From Fodinibacter sp963800505 (GTDB lineage Bacteria; Actinomycetota; Actinomycetes; Actinomycetales; Dermatophilaceae), in contig CAWDBL010000032.1 of the NCBI GenBank assembly GCA_963800505.1, positions 1 to 64,000 of the forward strand: a stretch of 64,000 bases of DNA, given 5' to 3'. Each line of letters opens with the position of its first letter. The first letter of the stretch is position 1. Below the pieces are notes generated by a model. It saw only the letters and a list, made by a program, of their open reading frames with translations, made no database searches and had not been told where the DNA came from. Below are positions 18,501-27,241 of the stretch, one piece after another. The position numbers and the translations under genes are program-made.

Positions 18501-19378
18501 CAGCCGCTCGCAGATTCGGCCAGTGCCCGCTCAGCCGCCTCGACGACGTTGGAGAGCAGCATCGCCCGGGTCATCGGTCCCACCCCGCCCGGGTTGGGGC
18601 TGACGAACCCGGCGACGTCCCAGACGTCGGGGGCGACGTCACCCGCGACGACGGACTTGCCGGTCTCGGAGTCGAGAACCCGTGACACCCCGACGTCGAG
18701 CACGGCCGCGCCGGGCTTGACCATGTCGGCGGTGACGATGCCGGGCACGCCGGCGGCCGCCACGACGATGTCGGCCTGGCGCACCTCGGCGGCCAGGTCG
18801 CGGGTGCCGGTGTGGCACAAGGTGACGGTGGCATTCTCGGACTTGCGGGTGAGGATGAGGCCCAACGGGCGCCCGACGGTGATGCCACGGCCGACGACGA
18901 CGACCTTGGCCCCGGCGATCGGCACGTCGTAGCGCCGCAGCAGCTCGATGCAGCCAACGGGCGTGCAGGGCAACGGCGCCGGGTGGCCCAGCACCAGCCA
19001 GCCCAGGTTGGTGGGGTGCAGCCCGTCGACGTCCTTGGCCGGGTCGACGGCCGACAGGATGGCGTTCTCGTCGAGGCCGGTGGGCTGTTGCACGATGAAG
19101 CCGGTGCAGTCGGGGTCGTCGTTGAGCTCGTGCACGACGGCGAGCACCTCGTCGAGCGAGGTGCCGGCCGGCAGGTCGTGGCGGAGGCTGCGGATGCCGA
19201 TCTCGGCGCAGTCGCGGTGCTTGGCGCCGACGTACCACTGGCTGCCGGGGTCGGTGCCGACCAGCACGGTGCCCAGCCCGGGGACCACGCCGTGCTCGGC
19301 GAGTGCGGCCACGCGCTGGCGCAGCTCCTCCTTGATGGCCCCGAGGATCGCCTTGCCGTCCAACGTGGTCGCAGTCAC
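18500..19378 (-). CDS. folD: Methylenetetrahydrofolate dehydrogenase/cyclohydrolase
   Basis: This 292-residue protein is a typical full-length FolD. It interconverts 5,10-methylene-THF, 5,10-methenyl-THF and 10-formyl-THF using NADP in the cytoplasm. Visible landmarks are YVGAKHRDCAEIGI (with the catalytic Tyr-x3-Lys), the GFIVQQPTG signature, PCTPVGCIELLRRY, the nucleotide-binding VVGRGITVGRP loop, and DVWDVAGFVSPNPGGVGPMTRAML at the C-terminal end. The protein starts at the ATG at 19378. It supplies one-carbon units to purine synthesis, consistent with purH elsewhere in the window. Confidence 0.95.
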   Translation of the reverse strand: MTATTLDGKAILGAIKEELRQRVAALAEHGVVPGLGTVLVGTDPGSQWYVGAKHRDCAEIGIRSLRHDLPAGTSLDEVLAVVHELNDDPDCTGFIVQQPTGLDENAILSAVDPAKDVDGLHPTNLGWLVLGHPAPLPCTPVGCIELLRRYDVPIAGAKVVVVGRGITVGRPLGLILTRKSENATVTLCHTGTRDLAAEVRQADIVVAAAGVPGIVTADMVKPGAAVLDVGVSRVLDSETGKSVVAGDVAPDVWDVAGFVSPNPGGVGPMTRAMLLSNVVEAAERALAESASG

Positions 19379-19463
19379 GCGGCCAATTCTTTCATGGCTG
19401 GTCGGCGGGCCTGATCGCTCGACGGGCGTGACGGCATCCAGCGGTTGGCCTTGCGCGGCGGGC

Positions 19464-19631
19464 GGTGATGCAGAGCGCGCGATCGGGCGCGCACCTCACA
19501 TCACCTCGCGGCACCCAACCAGGCCGGGTGATGCAAGAGGCGCGATGGGGCGCGCCCCCCACATCACCTCGCGGCGCCCAACCAGGCCGGGTGATGCACG
19601 GAGCGCGATGGGGCGCGCACCCCGCATCACC
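19464..19631. repeat. 63-bp tandem repeat, about 2.7 copies
   Basis: Copies begin at 19464, 19527 and 19590, exactly 63 bp apart. Each starts GGTGATGCA, has a GCGCGATSGGGCGCGC centre and a CATCACC, so every unit also contains an inverted repeat (GGTGATG/CATCACC). The unit is a multiple of three and keeps an open plus-strand frame, but there is no other sign that it is translated. It fills the space between folD and the GH6 remnant. The last copy is truncated just before the remnant's stop codon. Confidence 0.85.
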
Positions 19632-19636
19632 GGTGG

Positions 19637-19978
19637 TCAGCGCAGCGGGGGCTGGGCCAGCCGGGCGAGCTCGAGCGCCTGCTGCGGGAACCAGTCGCCG
19701 GCCGCCGGGTCGACGATGTCCCACTCGGGGTCGACGCCCCCGTTGTCGGTGAGGCCACGCGAGCACTGCCCGTCGGACTCACCGGGCACCTTCACCCAGA
19801 GGAACGCGTCCGCCAGCGGGTCACCGGTGGCCGTCGTGGGCCGGATGCCGAGGCCGCGCCCGGGCGGGTTGCACCAGTCCTGCGGGTCGGGGTAGAGACC
19901 GGCCGGCGGGGTCCACGGCCCACGGCCGTTGCGGCTGGTGTCGACGACGAAGTGCGTGAGGTCGCCGGGGCCGGACGG
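19637..19978 (-). pseudogene. GH6 cellulase, C-terminal remnant
   Basis: In the frame ending at the TGA (19639 to 19637) the minus strand encodes about 114 residues of glycoside hydrolase family 6: DLTHFVVDTSRNGRGPW, YPDPQDWCNPPGRGLGIRP, DAFLWVKVPGESDGQC, and GDWFPQQALELARLAQP up to the stop. These are the well-conserved last third of GH6 endoglucanases and cellobiohydrolases. Upstream of about 19978 the similarity stops and no start codon or earlier catalytic motifs are present, so at least two thirds of the gene, including its signal peptide, is missing. It is not expected to make an enzyme. Confidence 0.8.
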
Positions 19979-20111
19979 TGGGTTCGCCGCGTTGGTTCGG
20001 GCGGGCGGCGGGCGTGACGCGCAGGTGGTACGGCAGCGGACAGAGCGCGCGCCGCAGGGCGGCCAGTCCGTCGGTCCGGCACAGCGGCATCCAGAGGTCT
20101 ACAGTGACCGG

Positions 20112-21509
20112 ATGGCCAATGTTGCCAAGAGCGACCGGGGGGTTGCACAGACCTTGCCATCGGACCCCGCACCCACCGACAGCACCGCGGTCGAGGTCGA
20201 TGCGCTTCCCGGCGACCCCTGGGCGCGGGTGCGAGCGCTGGAGCAAGTCGTCGAACGGCAGGCCCTGCTCCTCGAGCGCGAAGACGAGGTGCACCGCGTG
20301 TTGGTGCGGATCGTGCTCGCCGGGGGTGCGCTCGCCGAGCTGAGCGACGCCGTGGCCGGCTTCTTCAGCGGTGCGGCCGTGGTGACCACCATCGACGGCC
20401 GCGTGCTGGCCATGGCCGGCCCCCCGGCCCAGGTCGAGCACGCCCGCGCACTGGGCTGCTTCGACCGCACGGGGCGCCTCCTCGTCGAGAGCGAGCCGAT
20501 CGGCCCCAGGGACCCCGGCTCGCCGAGCAGCCACCGGGCCTTTGTCAAGATCATCGCCGGGCCCTCCGACCACGGCCTGCTCGGCGCCTTCTCGCCCGAG
20601 CGCCCCCTGACCGCCGCCGACGTGCACCTGCTCGAGCGGGCCGCCACGGTCGCGGCGCTGGCCATCACCAAGGAGCAGGCCGTGGCCGCGGTGGAGGACA
20701 AGTACCGCGCCGAGTTCCTGCGCGACGCCCTCGCCGGTCGCGCGGGTGAGGCTGCGGACGCCGTGTCGCACGCGGCATCCCTGGGCTGGGACCTCTCGCG
20801 CCCGATGGTCGTGGTGGTCGCCGAGACCGACGAGAACGACGTGGAGACGACCCGCGCTCCCGACGAGGTGCGTTCTCTCCAAGGGCGATTCGTGCGCGCG
20901 TGGGTGCAGGCGGTGCGGGCCCGCGACACCAGCGTGCCGGTCGCCGGCTTCAGCCAGGAGGTCGTCGCCCTGCTACCGGTGGGTGCCGACACCGACCCGG
21001 ATGCCGTGCTGCGCACCGTCGGTGAGATCGCCAAGGTGGTGCGCGGCGACGGCGGCGGCGGGCGACGGAGCTTCTCGACGGGGGTGTCGCGGCCGATCAC
21101 CTCGGCCGCTGACCTCCCCGCTGCCTACGACGAGGCGCTCAAGGCGGTGCACGTCGGCCGCCAGATGCACGGCGAGTCGGCCCTCACCCACTTCGACGGG
21201 CTCGGCATCTACCGGCTGCTCGCGCTCATCCCCGACGGCGCCGACCTGCACCGCTTCGTCGAGGAGACGCTCGGCGAGCTGGCCACCGACGACTCCGCCG
21301 AGAACGCCGACCTGCGCAACACGCTGTCGGTGCTGCTCGACACCAACCTCAACGTCGCCGAGACAGCCCGGCAGCTCTTCTTCCACTACAACACGCTGCG
21401 CTACCGCATCGCCAAGCTGGAGCGGATGCTCGGCCCCTTCACCTCCGATCCGAACCTGCGCCTCACGCTGGCCCTCGCACTGCGGATCCACCAGATGCGC
21501 GGCATCTGA
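20112..21509 (+). CDS. PucR-family transcriptional regulator
   Basis: This 465-residue protein has a GAF-like/PucR-type sensory N-terminal half (about residues 60-205), a GGDEF-like central region and a C-terminal PucR helix-turn-helix with the motif LNVAETARQLFFHYNTLRYR. PucR-type proteins activate purine or other nitrogen-compound catabolic operons in response to an intermediate. I prefer the ATG at 20112 because coding character begins there, and upstream codons overlap the GH6 remnant. It faces the ring-opening amidohydrolase operon convergently and lies beside the whole nucleobase catabolic region, so it is the likely local regulator. Its ligand is unknown. Confidence 0.85.
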   Translation: MANVAKSDRGVAQTLPSDPAPTDSTAVEVDALPGDPWARVRALEQVVERQALLLEREDEVHRVLVRIVLAGGALAELSDAVAGFFSGAAVVTTIDGRVLAMAGPPAQVEHARALGCFDRTGRLLVESEPIGPRDPGSPSSHRAFVKIIAGPSDHGLLGAFSPERPLTAADVHLLERAATVAALAITKEQAVAAVEDKYRAEFLRDALAGRAGEAADAVSHAASLGWDLSRPMVVVVAETDENDVETTRAPDEVRSLQGRFVRAWVQAVRARDTSVPVAGFSQEVVALLPVGADTDPDAVLRTVGEIAKVVRGDGGGGRRSFSTGVSRPITSAADLPAAYDEALKAVHVGRQMHGESALTHFDGLGIYRLLALIPDGADLHRFVEETLGELATDDSAENADLRNTLSVLLDTNLNVAETARQLFFHYNTLRYRIAKLERMLGPFTSDPNLRLTLALALRIHQMRGI

Positions 21510-21514
21510 GCGGG

Positions 21515-21556
21515 CCCCGGTTCGATACCGGGGCGGGCTCGGCGCGCCGAGCCCGC
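21515..21556. terminator. Double hairpin between convergent genes
   Basis: Two adjacent perfect inverted repeats follow the PucR stop: CCCCGG/CCGGGG at 21515-21533 around TTCGATA, and GCGGGCTCGG/CCGAGCCCGC at 21533-21556. They lie between the PucR gene and the convergent amidohydrolase gene and probably terminate one or both transcripts. Confidence 0.6.
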
Positions 21557-21644
21557 ACGAGGTGCGAGGACCAGCCGGATGCTGCTCGCGGTCCCCGCCG
21601 CGTGGGCGGCCACGGACCACGAGCAGCACGCTCGTCTCGCCCGG

Positions 21645-22760
21645 TCAGGCCTGCAGGTCCACGATCGCGATCACCGGTCCGCCACCGGATGGCCCCTGGT
21701 GCACCGCCGCGACCGACACGAAGTTCATCGGGTCGCCGGTGACAGCACCCACGACCCCACCCACGGCGGCCTTGATCTGTCGGTGCCAGGCCACGTCGGA
21801 GTCGTCGAGCATGATGTTGCGGCGGCCGCGCACGCGTCCGGTCGGGTCGGCCTCGCACTTGAGGAACAGGTTGACCAGCCGGCCCTTGATGTGCCGGGGG
21901 TGGATGCAGTCGGCCGGCATGTCGTCGAGCCCGGCGTTGCGGATGGCCTCCCAGACGCCGTCCATGTCCAGGGCGTCCTTCATGATGCTGTGCCCGGCGC
22001 GGTACCGGCCCCCGACACCAGGAGCGTTCCCGACGACCACGATCTGCGCCTGGTCGAGCTCGACGCCCGACGAGCACGACGCGACGGAGGAGAACAGGGA
22101 CAGGTCGTGGAAGATCTGGTCCGCGGTCGGCGTCTCGATCTCGCCGAGGGCCACCGCCACGCCCAGTGCGGTCGTGGCGTTCGAGACGTCCATCGACTCG
22201 AGCGTGTTGTGCGTGTACACGGTCTCGCCGCGGCTCTCGGCGTCGTTGATGGTGTCCTGCACGAGCAACGGGGTCTTGGTCTGCACGTAGTGCACGTCGG
22301 AAGGGTCGCTGATCCCGGCCCGCTCCATCGCGATGCGGACCCCCGCCGCCACCTTCTCGACCATCGCCGGCCGCCCGATGTCCTCAGGCAGGAGCACCTC
22401 GCTCATCGCGTAGCCGACGGTGACCCGCGGCTCGTCGGTGGGCTCGTACCGGCCCTCGGGGGCGTAGGCGAAGATCGTCGCGTGCGGGCTGATGACGCCG
22501 TCGGTGCCACCGGACCACACCAGGGGGACCTGGGCGACCTCCTGCTTGCTGCGCGTCCCCTTCTCCTCGAGGACCGTGCGGTAGGCGGTGGTGGCGATGA
22601 TCCGGGTGTAGTCGTTCACCCCGCCGTTGCCCTCGGTCTTGCCGACCACGGCGATGACGTCGTCGGCGGAGAACACTCCCTCGTCGATGAGGGCGGCGAG
22701 CCCCGCCGCATCGCTGACACTCTCGATGGGAACCTTGCGTACCTCGATGGGACGTGGCAT
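21645..22760 (-). CDS. Ring-opening amidohydrolase (barbiturase/cyanuric acid hydrolase family)
   Basis: This 371-residue protein belongs to the small family that hydrolytically opens barbituric acid (to ureidomalonate) or cyanuric acid (to carboxybiuret). The family is built from three similar repeat units each giving a Ser-Lys pair. I see candidate Ser regions VWSGGTDGVISPH, SVASCSSGVELDQAQI and HQGPSGGGPVIAIV, and the KTEGNGGVNDYTR start. I chose the ATG at 22760 (MPRPIEVRKVPI). The frame runs upstream only as a shadow of the permease gene. Neighbouring nucleobase permease and Mo hydroxylase genes favour a pyrimidine or purine ring substrate such as barbiturate, but the substrate cannot be fixed from sequence alone. 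Confidence 0.85.
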   Translation of the reverse strand: MPRPIEVRKVPIESVSDAAGLAALIDEGVFSADDVIAVVGKTEGNGGVNDYTRIIATTAYRTVLEEKGTRSKQEVAQVPLVWSGGTDGVISPHATIFAYAPEGRYEPTDEPRVTVGYAMSEVLLPEDIGRPAMVEKVAAGVRIAMERAGISDPSDVHYVQTKTPLLVQDTINDAESRGETVYTHNTLESMDVSNATTALGVAVALGEIETPTADQIFHDLSLFSSVASCSSGVELDQAQIVVVGNAPGVGGRYRAGHSIMKDALDMDGVWEAIRNAGLDDMPADCIHPRHIKGRLVNLFLKCEADPTGRVRGRRNIMLDDSDVAWHRQIKAAVGGVVGAVTGDPMNFVSVAAVHQGPSGGGPVIAIVDLQA

Positions 22761-22795
22761 TCGTGGGCTACCTTTCATAGGTCTTGGGTGCAGGG

Positions 22796-24169
22796 TCAGA
22801 GGTTGGGGTCGGTGGGGATCGGCTTCGGGTGGTCGTCGGTGGGGTTGGTGTCGGGCACGCTGGCCGGGCTCAGCGGCGCGTCCCGGTTCACGCCGTACTT
22901 CGCCGCGTGGTACATGACCTGGTAGATGATGATCGTCGCGAAGGACCCGATGGCGATCCCGTTGAAGGAGATGTCGCCGCTGGCGGAGGTCCACGTCGCG
23001 TTGGCCGCACCGAGGGTGACGCCCACGGCGGCGGGGAAGAGGTTGACGGGGTTCTTGAAGTCGACCTTGGCCTCCACCCAGATCCGTCCACCCAGCACCG
23101 CGATCAGGCCGTAGAGGATGATCGTCGCGCCGCCGAGGACCCCGATCGGGATGCTGACGATGAGCGCGCCGAACTTCGGCACCAGGCCCAGGGCGATCGC
23201 CGTGAGACCGGCGACCACGTAGGCGGCGGTCGAGTAGACGCGGGTCGCCGCCATCACGCCGATGTTCTCGGCGTACGTGGTCGTGCCGGAGCCACCTCCG
23301 AAGCCGGCGACCATCGTCGCGGCACCGTCACCCATGTAGGCGCGGCCCAGGGACCGGTCGAGGTTGCGGTCGGTCATCGAGGCAACGGCCTTGATGTGGC
23401 CCGTGTTCTCGGCGATGAGGACCACGACGACAGGAACGATCAGCGCGATGGCGTTCCAGCTGAACTTGGGGGCCGTGAAGTCGGGCAGGCCGATCCAGCT
23501 CGCCGCGGCCAGGTTGGCGCTGAGATCCGGGAGCTGGTTCTGGGGGACTGCGACCAGGTAGCCGACGACGACACCGATCAGGATCGAGATGCGCCCCCAG
23601 AACCCCCGCAGGAGCACGGTGGCCAGGAGGATCACCGTGAGGGTGATGACCGCGGTCAGGGGCTCCTTGGAGAAGTTGGCCCAGGCCACCGGGGCCAGGT
23701 TGAGACCGATGAGCGCGACGATGGCGCCGGTGACGGCCGGTGGCATCAGCTTGTTGATCCATCCCGAGCCGAACCGGTCGACCAGGAGGCCGATCACGAA
23801 GAGCACGAGGCCGGCGGCGATGATGCCGCAGAGGGCCTCGGGGATGCCGCCGCCCGCCTTGGCGGCGATGACCGGGGAGATGAACGCGAAGCTCGAGCCC
23901 GTGTAGCTCGGCAGCCCCAGCCGCTGCCCGTGGGCGGCCGTCATCAGGATGAAGATCAGCGTGCCGACGCCCGAGAAGAAGATCGTGGCGGTGGGCGGGA
24001 AGCCGGTGAGCACCGGCACCAGGAAGGTCGCGCCGAACATCGCGATGACGTGCTGCATGCCGATGCCGATGGTCATCGGCCAGGCGAGGCGCTCCTCCGG
24101 CGCCACGACGTCGCCGGGGCCGACATGCTTGCCGTCTCCGTGCACGGTCCACAATCTGGTGTTGGGCAT
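22796..24169 (-). CDS. NCS2-family nucleobase permease (UraA-like)
   Basis: This 457-residue protein has about 14 membrane segments and clear NCS2 (uracil/xanthine permease) features: MTIGIGMQHVIAMFGATFLVP near the start, the GLPSYTGSSFAFISP loop, AENTGHIKAVASMT with the substrate-binding Glu, and GGGSGTTTYAENIGVMAATRVYS. The length and the QH motif fit UraA-type proton symporters for uracil or other pyrimidines better than urate transporters, though this is only a tendency. It lies 35 nt ahead of the amidohydrolase on the same strand and 62 nt after the Mo-hydroxylase large subunit, so one operon probably encodes uptake, oxidation and ring opening. Confidence 0.9.
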   Translation of the reverse strand: MPNTRLWTVHGDGKHVGPGDVVAPEERLAWPMTIGIGMQHVIAMFGATFLVPVLTGFPPTATIFFSGVGTLIFILMTAAHGQRLGLPSYTGSSFAFISPVIAAKAGGGIPEALCGIIAAGLVLFVIGLLVDRFGSGWINKLMPPAVTGAIVALIGLNLAPVAWANFSKEPLTAVITLTVILLATVLLRGFWGRISILIGVVVGYLVAVPQNQLPDLSANLAAASWIGLPDFTAPKFSWNAIALIVPVVVVLIAENTGHIKAVASMTDRNLDRSLGRAYMGDGAATMVAGFGGGSGTTTYAENIGVMAATRVYSTAAYVVAGLTAIALGLVPKFGALIVSIPIGVLGGATIILYGLIAVLGGRIWVEAKVDFKNPVNLFPAAVGVTLGAANATWTSASGDISFNGIAIGSFATIIIYQVMYHAAKYGVNRDAPLSPASVPDTNPTDDHPKPIPTDPNL

Positions 24170-24231
24170 GGTGTGCTCGCTTCCTCGACCGGGCGTCGTT
24201 GCCCGGTGCGGTCAAGGGTGTCGCGGGTCTG

Positions 24232-26754
24232 TCACTGGAGGACGGGCTGCTCTTCCCTGCGGGGTGGGACTGTCTCCTGATCCGCCAGGTTGCCGCCCGG
24301 AATGTCGGAGCGGCAGGAACCGACGGGGGTCTCGGTGATCCAGTTGTCGATCGGCTCGTGGCTCTGCAGCGCACGCCAGACGTCCTCGTGGCGGATCGGC
24401 ATGTGCATCAGCTCGGCTCCGGTCGCGTGCTGGATCGCGTTCCCGATGGCCGGGGCCACCGAGATCATCGGGTGCTCGCCCACACCACGCGCACCGAACG
24501 GGCCGTCGACCTGGGCGGTCTGCACCACCGCAGTCTCGATCCGCGCCGGGATGTCTCGCGCCGTGGGGATCTTGTTGTCGGTGAAGGAAGGGTTGAGCAG
24601 GCGGCCCTGCTGGTCGTAGATGTACCCCTCGCACAGCGCCGTGCCCAGCCCCTGCACCATGCCGCCGATGCACTGGCCGCGCACGAGCCCGGGGTTGATC
24701 ACCCGACCGACGTCGTACACCGACGAGATGGCCAGCACGTCGAACTCCCCTGTGTCGGGGTCGACGTCGACGATGACCCCGTGTGCGCCGTAGGTCCAGT
24801 CGAGCGCGGGCAGCCCCTGACCGGTCTCCTTGTCCAGGTGGGTGAGCCCCTGCGCGATGTAGCGGCCGACGCCCACCAGGGGGCCGCCGATGCCGTTGCC
24901 GTTGGGAAAGGCGTAGCCGAGGGACAGCTCGGGCCAGGTGACCCGGTGCTCGCGGTGGTGCCTGACGAAGACGCCGTCGGCGTCGTGGTCGAGGTCGGCC
25001 AGGTTCGCCCGGAGCACCTGCCCCGCCATGGCGTACCCCTGCTCCAGCAGGTTGTCGCACGCCAGGATGGTGGCGTTGCCGGACAGCAGGAGCCCCTTGG
25101 AGGCCACCGTCTGCCAGTCGTAGGGGTCCTTGTCGGTGTCCCGTTCCACCGCCGTCTTCACCCGGTGCATCGGGAACCGGAGGCGTTCGGCCGCAATCTG
25201 CGCGAGCGCGGTGTTGCAGCCCTGGCCGATCTCCGTGAGCGCGATGTTCAGCACGACCGAGCCGTCGGAGTTCATCTTGACCACCGCGGCGGTCGCCGTG
25301 AACGACGGCATGGCCGGCGCCTTGTGCAGCGTGGCCAGTCCCTTCCCGATCCTGCGGCCGGTGCGCCGCTCGTGCTCGGCCTCCTCCGGGGTGAGCCGGC
25401 CGTAGTCGATGGCGGTGGCGGCGGCGTCGAGGCAGGCGAGGGGGTCACCGGTGTGCTCGGTGATGACCTCACCGGTCATCGTGACCGAACCGGGCCGCAG
25501 CAGGTTCCGCCTGCGGAACTCCAGCGAGTCCATCCCGATGGCCTGCGCCACCAGCTCCATGTGCCGCTCGAGCCCCCAGAAGAACTCGACGTGGCCGAAC
25601 CCGCGGTAGGCCGTCCCGTAGGGCTTGTTGGTGTAGATCGTGTAGGCGTCGACGGTCGCGTTCGGCAGCTCGTACGGACCGCTGGAGGAGAACCCGGACG
25701 CGCGCGTCACGTTGACGGCGTAGTCGGCGTAGGCGCCGGCGTCCCAGAACATCGTCATCTGCTGTGCGGTGATGGTGCCGTCGGAGCGGACCCCGGTCTT
25801 GATCCGGTAGGTCAGTGCGCTGCGGCAGGGCAGCAGGCTGAACTCCTCCTCTCGGGTGGCCTGGAGGCGCACCGGCCGGCCGCCGGCCTTGCGGGACAGG
25901 CAGGCCACGAGGGGCTCGAGGTGGATGCCGGCCTTGCCACCGAACCCACCGCCGACGTGCGGGATGATGACCCGGACCTGGTTGAGCGGCAACCGCATCG
26001 CGGTGCAGAAGAGGTTGCGGACGGTGAACGGCGACTGGGCGCTCGACCAGATCGTGACCTGGTCCCCGGCCTTCCACTGCACGATCGCGACATGCGTCTC
26101 GAGTGGCACGTGCTGCACCGAGGGGTTCGTGTACTCACGCTCGATGACCCACTGCGCCTCGGCGAACCCCTGCTCGACGTCGCCCTTGCGGATCTTCTGC
26201 ACGTGGGCGACGTTCGTGCCCGGTTGGGGGCTGAAGGCCGCCTCGACGTAGCTGTAGCCGCCGAGGTCGGGGTGCACCAGCGGTGCGTCGGGCTCGAAGG
26301 CGGCCATCGGGTCGAGAACCGGGGTCAGGACCTCGTACTGCACGTCGATCAGCCCGACGGCCTCGGTCGCGATCTCGGGGCTCTCGGCGGCGACCGCCGC
26401 GACCGCCTCGCCGAAGTGGCGCACCACGTCCTTGGCGAGGATGTCCTTGTCGACGATGTACAGGCCGATCTTGTAGTCGAGCTCGTGGCCGGTGAGCACG
26501 GCGTGAACCCCCGGCAGCGCCTCGGCGCGCGAGGTGTCGATCCCCAGGATGCGGGCGCGGGCGTGTGGGCTCTGCTTGACCTTCGCGTGCAGCATGCCCG
26601 GCAGCAACAGGTCTCCGGTGTAGAGCGCGTCCCCGGTGAGCTTCTCGATCATCTCCGCCCGGGGGTGGTCGACACCGACCGCCGGGCCTGCTGGGGCGCC
26701 CGGGCCGGGAGGGTCGTTCAGCTCAGGAGCTCGGACCTCGACGTCGTCAGACAT
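24232..26754 (-). CDS. Molybdenum hydroxylase (xanthine dehydrogenase family), large subunit
   Basis: This 840-residue molybdopterin-binding subunit has the standard order: N-terminal ARILGIDTSRAEALPG region, then VGGGFGGKAGIHLEP binding the cofactor, GTAYRGFGHVEFFWGLERH near the Mo site, and the catalytic Glu in GARGVGEHPMI. It hydroxylates an N-heterocycle with water as the oxygen source and passes electrons to the 2Fe-2S subunit. The Mo-site loop differs from the usual xanthine dehydrogenase FRGFGGPQ, so the substrate may be a purine, uracil or another azaheterocycle. Its start overlaps the small-subunit stop by 8 nt. No XdhC-type cofactor-maturation gene is in the window. Confidence 0.88.
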   Translation of the reverse strand: MSDDVEVRAPELNDPPGPGAPAGPAVGVDHPRAEMIEKLTGDALYTGDLLLPGMLHAKVKQSPHARARILGIDTSRAEALPGVHAVLTGHELDYKIGLYIVDKDILAKDVVRHFGEAVAAVAAESPEIATEAVGLIDVQYEVLTPVLDPMAAFEPDAPLVHPDLGGYSYVEAAFSPQPGTNVAHVQKIRKGDVEQGFAEAQWVIEREYTNPSVQHVPLETHVAIVQWKAGDQVTIWSSAQSPFTVRNLFCTAMRLPLNQVRVIIPHVGGGFGGKAGIHLEPLVACLSRKAGGRPVRLQATREEEFSLLPCRSALTYRIKTGVRSDGTITAQQMTMFWDAGAYADYAVNVTRASGFSSSGPYELPNATVDAYTIYTNKPYGTAYRGFGHVEFFWGLERHMELVAQAIGMDSLEFRRRNLLRPGSVTMTGEVITEHTGDPLACLDAAATAIDYGRLTPEEAEHERRTGRRIGKGLATLHKAPAMPSFTATAAVVKMNSDGSVVLNIALTEIGQGCNTALAQIAAERLRFPMHRVKTAVERDTDKDPYDWQTVASKGLLLSGNATILACDNLLEQGYAMAGQVLRANLADLDHDADGVFVRHHREHRVTWPELSLGYAFPNGNGIGGPLVGVGRYIAQGLTHLDKETGQGLPALDWTYGAHGVIVDVDPDTGEFDVLAISSVYDVGRVINPGLVRGQCIGGMVQGLGTALCEGYIYDQQGRLLNPSFTDNKIPTARDIPARIETAVVQTAQVDGPFGARGVGEHPMISVAPAIGNAIQHATGAELMHMPIRHEDVWRALQSHEPIDNWITETPVGSCRSDIPGGNLADQETVPPRREEQPVLQ

Positions 26755-27241
26755 ACCTCAGGGCTCCCTTCGTGGAGGCGTTCAGCTGAGCCGAGGCGTC
26801 GAGGACGGCCTCGACGATCTGCTCGTAGCCCGTGCACCGGCAGAAGTTGCCCTCGATGCCCTCCTTGATCTCCTCCACCGTGGGCGTCGGGTTGCGCGTG
26901 AGCAGGTCGCGCACCGACATCACCATGCCGCCGGTGCAGAAGCCGCACTGGACAGCGTGGTTGCGCGCGAAGGCCGCCTGGATCTGCGAGAGCCGACCGT
27001 GGTCGGCCTCTCCCTCGACCGTCGCGACGCGACCCCCGTCCGCCTCCACCGCGAGAACCAGGCAGGAGTTGACGGTCCTGCCGTCGAGGTCGACGGTGCA
27101 GGCGCCGCACTCGCCGGCACCGCACCCCTCCTTCGAACCGGTCAGTCCGAGGCCCTCGCGCAGGAACCGCAGGAGGGTCCAGTGCTCTTCGACGTCACGC
27201 TGGAACACGTGCCCGTTGACCGTCACCGAAACGCGCATCAC
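26747..27241 (-). CDS. Molybdenum hydroxylase, 2Fe-2S subunit
   Basis: This 164-residue protein carries both [2Fe-2S] clusters of the hydroxylase. The plant-type cluster is CGAGECGACTVDLDG plus the later Cys of NSCLVL, and the second cluster uses CGFCTGGM and CRCTGY. This is the normal length for the subunit. It relays electrons from the Mo site to FAD. It overlaps the FAD subunit by 4 nt and the large subunit by 8 nt, so the three are translated together in the order FAD, Fe-S, Mo. Confidence 0.93.
   Translation of the reverse strand: MMRVSVTVNGHVFQRDVEEHWTLLRFLREGLGLTGSKEGCGAGECGACTVDLDGRTVNSCLVLAVEADGGRVATVEGEADHGRLSQIQAAFARNHAVQCGFCTGGMVMSVRDLLTRNPTPTVEEIKEGIEGNFCRCTGYEQIVEAVLDASAQLNASTKGALRYV

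Noticed and set aside
19464..19631. CRISPR-like array
   Set aside because: The units are contiguous 63-bp copies with no unique spacers, and no cas genes are nearby.
21515..21560. T-arm-like sequence GGTTCGATACC after the PucR gene, suggesting a tRNA
   Set aside because: There is no acceptor stem, D-arm, anticodon arm or CCA around it. The sequence is better explained by two perfect hairpins between convergent genes.
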